Assembly: GCA_964568425.1 (NCBI GenBank)
Contig: CAZMPO010000008.1
Coordinates: forward strand, 4,566-68,565
DNA: 64,000 nt
From: CAKSQF01 sp964568425
GTDB lineage: Bacteria > Bacillota > Clostridia > Oscillospirales > CAG-272
Direction: 5' to 3'
The notes under the pieces are model-generated. The model made no database searches and was not told the DNA's origin. It saw only the letters and a program-made list of their open reading frames with translations. This document shows positions 61,265 through 64,000 of this stretch, one piece after another. Both the position numbers and the translations under genes were made by a program. Positions within the stretch are counted from its first letter, which is position 1, and each line of letters starts with the position of its first letter.

Positions 61265-61894
61265 TCACATCTTTGGCGGGTACGCCTCAAGTCTGTTTAT
61301 CTTAAATCCCTTTTCGGAAAAATTCTTTTCGTATTCGGTCATTATGTTTGTCCTTGCAAAATCACTGTTGTGCAGATCGTATGTCAAGTTCTCGATCCGC
61401 CATCCGCTTGCGAAAAGCTCCTCGATAGAAAAATCAAACAGTGCACGATTGTCTGTCTTAAAACAGAGTTTGCCGCCCTCTGCAAGCAGCGAGGCATATA
61501 TCTCAAGAAACGCGCGATATGTGAGTCGTCTTTTGTAATGTCTCGATTTGTGCCACGGATCGGAAAAATTCAGATAAATAACATCGACCGAGTGAGGAGA
61601 TATAAACTCACAAAGATTGGATGCATTGGCATTGATAAAGCGTAGATTCGGGATGCCCTCGGCTTTTGCTCTCTCGAGTGCTGTTATGATCGCATCCGTC
61701 GATAGCTCAACGGCAATAAAGCGAGCACTCGGATCAGCCTTAGCACTCTCACACGCAAAAAGCCCCTTTCCGCACCCTATCTCAAGGCTTAGCGGATGAC
61801 ACAGGTCAAATACATTTTCATCGGGCGACTTGATCAGATAATCAGCGCACGCGTCGATCCTTGCCTGCCCGTTTTTCTTTTTTCTCATTCTCAT
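61265..61894 (-). CDS. trmB: tRNA (guanine-N7)-methyltransferase
   Basis: TrmB methylates G46 in the variable loop of tRNAs using S-adenosylmethionine. The 209-residue protein has the SAM-binding LSLEIGCGKGLFACESA, the acidic AVELSTDAI, and the family's YLNFSDPWHKSRHYKRRL, plus a C-terminal AYPPKM. ATG 61894 is the start, 11 bases after GGAG; a longer reading to 61990 lacks support. It converges on the DUF3021-like gene. Confidence 0.96.
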   Translation of the reverse strand: MRMRKKKNGQARIDACADYLIKSPDENVFDLCHPLSLEIGCGKGLFACESAKADPSARFIAVELSTDAIITALERAKAEGIPNLRFINANASNLCEFISPHSVDVIYLNFSDPWHKSRHYKRRLTYRAFLEIYASLLAEGGKLCFKTDNRALFDFSIEELFASGWRIENLTYDLHNSDFARTNIMTEYEKNFSEKGFKINRLEAYPPKM

Positions 61895-62034
61895 ATTGCA
61901 TTTTTCTCCGTTTTCTGCTATAATAGGTAAAGATACCGACACCTTATGAAGTGTGTCACCTATTATATCACCGATAGAGAAAAAATGCAATCGTTTTAGT
62001 GTAAATTTTACTTCTTTTTTTGGAGGAAGGTCTC

Positions 62035-62841
62035 ATGACAAAACAGGAATTTATTTCGCTCATTCACGATAAGCTGGTTGCCGCCGGCATGGAGACGACA
62101 ACTGCTGATGAAAAGTGCGAAAAGATCTCTCAAAATTTCAACAAACTCGCAAAAGATGATGCGGCTAAGTATTATACCGAGGCAAATGCCGAAATGGTTG
62201 CCGCAAAGATCGTCGGCGACTCACATGCAAAAGGCGATAAGTCAGACGCAAAGGACAAGCCGACAATAGTGATACCCAAGCAAAAAGGCGAAACACATCC
62301 CAAAAGCGGCAGTGACACGAAAAAAACCACGCAAAACAGTGATATTTTGATCGTCAAGGAACGCGAAAAGACCCGTCCTCAGTCAGGCATAAAAGGAAGG
62401 CACAAGGGACGCGATGATGACGGAAGACATCCGAGACTTCTTCTCTGGCTCCTTGCACTGCTCTGCGCTCCATCGATACTGCTCGTGATCGCGCTTATAA
62501 TCGGCTCGACCCTTGCAATCGCGATAGCCATGGCAGGGATGATAATCGCTCTCGTGACAGTGATAGCGGCTGTTGTTTGCGGCGGATCGGTTCTTTCGAT
62601 CGCCGCACTGATCTACGGAATAACGCAGATCATATCCGAACCGCGATATGTCGGACTGCACGAGATCGGACTCGCAATGGTCTTTGCGGGCGCGACGATC
62701 GCGGTCAGCATAGTTCTTTATAACATCGCCGTAAGACTCATTCCGTTTTTGTATAAGCTGATCGGCAAGGGACTTGTTCTCTGCCGTAAAAAGATCAAAG
62801 TTTGGGCTGTCGCCGCTTGGAAAGGATGTGAAAATCTGTGA
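62035..62841 (+). CDS. HAAS/DUF1700-like membrane protein
   Basis: A 268-residue protein. A helical N-terminal part (1-60, TKQEFISLIHDKL...ADEKCEKISQNFNKLA) has the look of the HAAS helical domain. A low-complexity charged linker (about 65-130) and three to four membrane helices (about 138-245) with a basic tail follow. HAAS-DUF1700 proteins normally sit between a PadR regulator and a DUF4097 protein. Here the DUF4097-like gene overlaps by 4 bases (GTGA), but no PadR gene is upstream. GGAGGAAGG precedes ATG 62035. Confidence 0.8.
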   Translation: MTKQEFISLIHDKLVAAGMETTTADEKCEKISQNFNKLAKDDAAKYYTEANAEMVAAKIVGDSHAKGDKSDAKDKPTIVIPKQKGETHPKSGSDTKKTTQNSDILIVKEREKTRPQSGIKGRHKGRDDDGRHPRLLLWLLALLCAPSILLVIALIIGSTLAIAIAMAGMIIALVTVIAAVVCGGSVLSIAALIYGITQIISEPRYVGLHEIGLAMVFAGATIAVSIVLYNIAVRLIPFLYKLIGKGLVLCRKKIKVWAVAAWKGCENL

Positions 62842-63869
62842 AGATCACCTCGGTTATTTTCCTTATCGTATCCCTCGTGCTCGTTTTCGGCGGATTTTTC
62901 ATCTGTAAATACGCAAGAGGGCTTGCCCCGAACGATGCCGCAATTGACGGCGAATCGATAAAAGACGGCGTCATTGAAAATGAGATCGAATTTTCGGATG
63001 AAAATATAACAAGAGTATCACTCGACCTTGTTGACTGTACGGTCACGATCCACGGCGGAGCAAAGACATCGTACGCAAAGCTTACAAATTTCGAACCGAA
63101 CAAGTATATCGGCTCCGTCTCAAAAAAGAGTCTCACAATATCAAATAACATCTCGATAACCGATTATGTCAATCTTAACGGCTCGGGTGCGAGCTTTGCC
63201 GGAGTCTGGAGAACGCTTCGTTCGGCATTGCTTGCCGATGATGACGGCGATAGATCGCTTGATATCTACATCTCGGATGCGGAAGAAATAAAACAGCTGT
63301 CGATGACGCTTACCAATGTTACTCTCAGACTTGTAAATGTCAGTCAAGCCTGCGATGTTTCGGTCAACGCAACAAAATCGACAGTCGAGTTTAACGGAAT
63401 GAAGCCCGCCTCGCTCAAATTCGAGGGAAGCGCAAGTAACATTTCCCTGCTTTCCGTCGAAACGCCCAAATCTTCTTTTGAAATGAAATCGGGCAAAATA
63501 AGCACCAGAAAGCTCGTTTCCGAAAAAACAACATTCGAACTTGGCGAAGTCAATGTTAACTTGATCGAGTCAGATTTCGAGTCACTTGAGGTGACACTTG
63601 AAAAGGGGTCTGTTGATATATCGACCTCAAATTCCGCAAATAATTTCAAACGCTCGATCGTGACAGGCGAGGGTGAGATAAAGATCGGTAAGCTCGGCGA
63701 TAAAGACTCTGATCTTGAATCGGTCGGAATGTCTGATACGAATAAGGGCGATACCCTTCCCGGCTTGCTTAATATATCCGTAAAGAAGGGCGATATCGCG
63801 CTCAGATACGGCGACGGCATCATCGTTCCGGAGACAACGCCCGAAACAACACCGTCAACAAACGGTTAA
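62838..63869 (+). CDS. DUF4097-like membrane-anchored beta-rich protein
   Basis: A 343-residue protein: one N-terminal membrane helix (about 5-25), then an extracellular region of short repeated strands (IEFSDENITRVSLDLVDCTVTIHG, TFELGEVNVNLIESDFESLEVTLEKGSVDIST split across residues 50-270) characteristic of DUF4097-type beta-helix or adhesin-like proteins. It ends in a Thr/Pro-rich tail (ETTPETTPSTNG). It is translationally coupled to the HAAS-like gene (GTG 62838 overlapping TGA), so the two probably work as a membrane complex. Function is unknown; sensing of envelope stress is a plausible inference. Confidence 0.8.
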   Translation: MKITSVIFLIVSLVLVFGGFFICKYARGLAPNDAAIDGESIKDGVIENEIEFSDENITRVSLDLVDCTVTIHGGAKTSYAKLTNFEPNKYIGSVSKKSLTISNNISITDYVNLNGSGASFAGVWRTLRSALLADDDGDRSLDIYISDAEEIKQLSMTLTNVTLRLVNVSQACDVSVNATKSTVEFNGMKPASLKFEGSASNISLLSVETPKSSFEMKSGKISTRKLVSEKTTFELGEVNVNLIESDFESLEVTLEKGSVDISTSNSANNFKRSIVTGEGEIKIGKLGDKDSDLESVGMSDTNKGDTLPGLLNISVKKGDIALRYGDGIIVPETTPETTPSTNG

Positions 63870-63885
63870 CCTAAACCAACGCACC

Positions 63886-63915
63886 ATACCTCCCAAGCTT
63901 CGGCTTGGGAGGTAT
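63886..63915 (+). terminator. Terminator after the DUF4097-like gene
   Basis: A perfect 13-base stem (63886-63898 and 63903-63915) capped by a stable TTCG tetraloop, followed by TTTCCTTCC. The remaining bases to 64000 hold no recognised feature. Confidence 0.92.
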
Positions 63916-64000
63916 TTCCTTCCATCTTTCGTCAAAAATCGACATTGGTTGCGGGTAGTTTGGTATAGATAGTTCAAGTATTTGTCGAAAAAATATATAA

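Noticed and set aside
1..64000. CRISPR array, insertion sequence, prophage, toxin-antitoxin or defence island
   Set aside because: No regularly spaced repeats, transposase, integrase, phage structural or typical defence genes were seen.

Overview
The window reads as a chromosome segment of a Gram-positive, clostridia-like Bacillota (probably an uncultured, Oscillospirales-type gut or sediment anaerobe). The support is the heat-shock order hrcA-grpE-dnaK-dnaJ-prmA with a CIRCE operator, a second CIRCE at groES-groEL, a class B sortase, VanY- and DacF-type cell-wall carboxypeptidases, a SpoIID/LytB-domain protein, a phosphofructokinase with pyrophosphate-type residues, and many TTGAAA/TTGACA-N16/17-TATAAT promoters. 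The species is not identified. Coding density is high and no gene-free stretch exceeds about 300 bases.

Layout. 1-2245 (minus): a carbohydrate pair, a GH39-like glycosidase cut by the window edge and a Gfo/Idh/MocA-type protein. 2351-10815 (plus): an acidic protein, a HAD phosphatase, an AI-2E family permease, then uvrB-murI-uvrA. 10880-12783: sortase B and a family 2 glycosyltransferase, closed by a terminator. 12836-18765: the HrcA-controlled chaperone operon ending in prmA. 18792-22205: envelope genes (Thr-rich lipoprotein, YitT-type membrane protein, membrane-anchored stalk-like protein, VanY carboxypeptidase with an unusual four-Cys insert). 22338-26245: tRNA-Glu(CTC), PPi-type phosphofructokinase, serC-serA. 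26251-29681: a large inverted repeat and a two-gene ABC exporter. 29699-35719 (minus): glnS and gltX, then a Gfo/Idh oxidoreductase with a MATE transporter. 35833-36741: class II aldolase.

36799-49729 (minus): an exonuclease with a BRCT-like tail, a TetR regulator, a SpoIID-domain protein, a GyrA/ParC-like subunit, tsaC, prfA, obgE and ligA, closely packed and probably largely one transcription unit, preceded by two conserved-looking unknown genes. 49758-52310 (minus): pgi and dacF. 52409-55139 (plus): a TldD/TldE protease pair. 55217-57285 (minus): groEL and groES. 57407-60690: an AGCS amino-acid symporter converging on homoserine dehydrogenase, and a flavin reductase-like protein. 60764-63915: a DUF3021-like membrane protein, trmB, and a HAAS-like/DUF4097-like membrane pair.

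Themes are central metabolism (pgi, PPi-pfk, fba, serC, serA, hom), translation quality and charging (gltX, glnS, prfA, tsaC, prmA, trmB, tRNA-Glu), DNA repair and topology (uvrA, uvrB, ligA, ParC-like, exonuclease), protein folding, and cell-wall biology. I saw no phage, transposon, integron, CRISPR array or recognisable defence island. No clearly new multi-gene system stands out; the best leads are single-protein or regulatory oddities (zinc-ribbon-like insert in VanY, small P-loop protein, Cys-cluster protein, large perfect inverted repeats).
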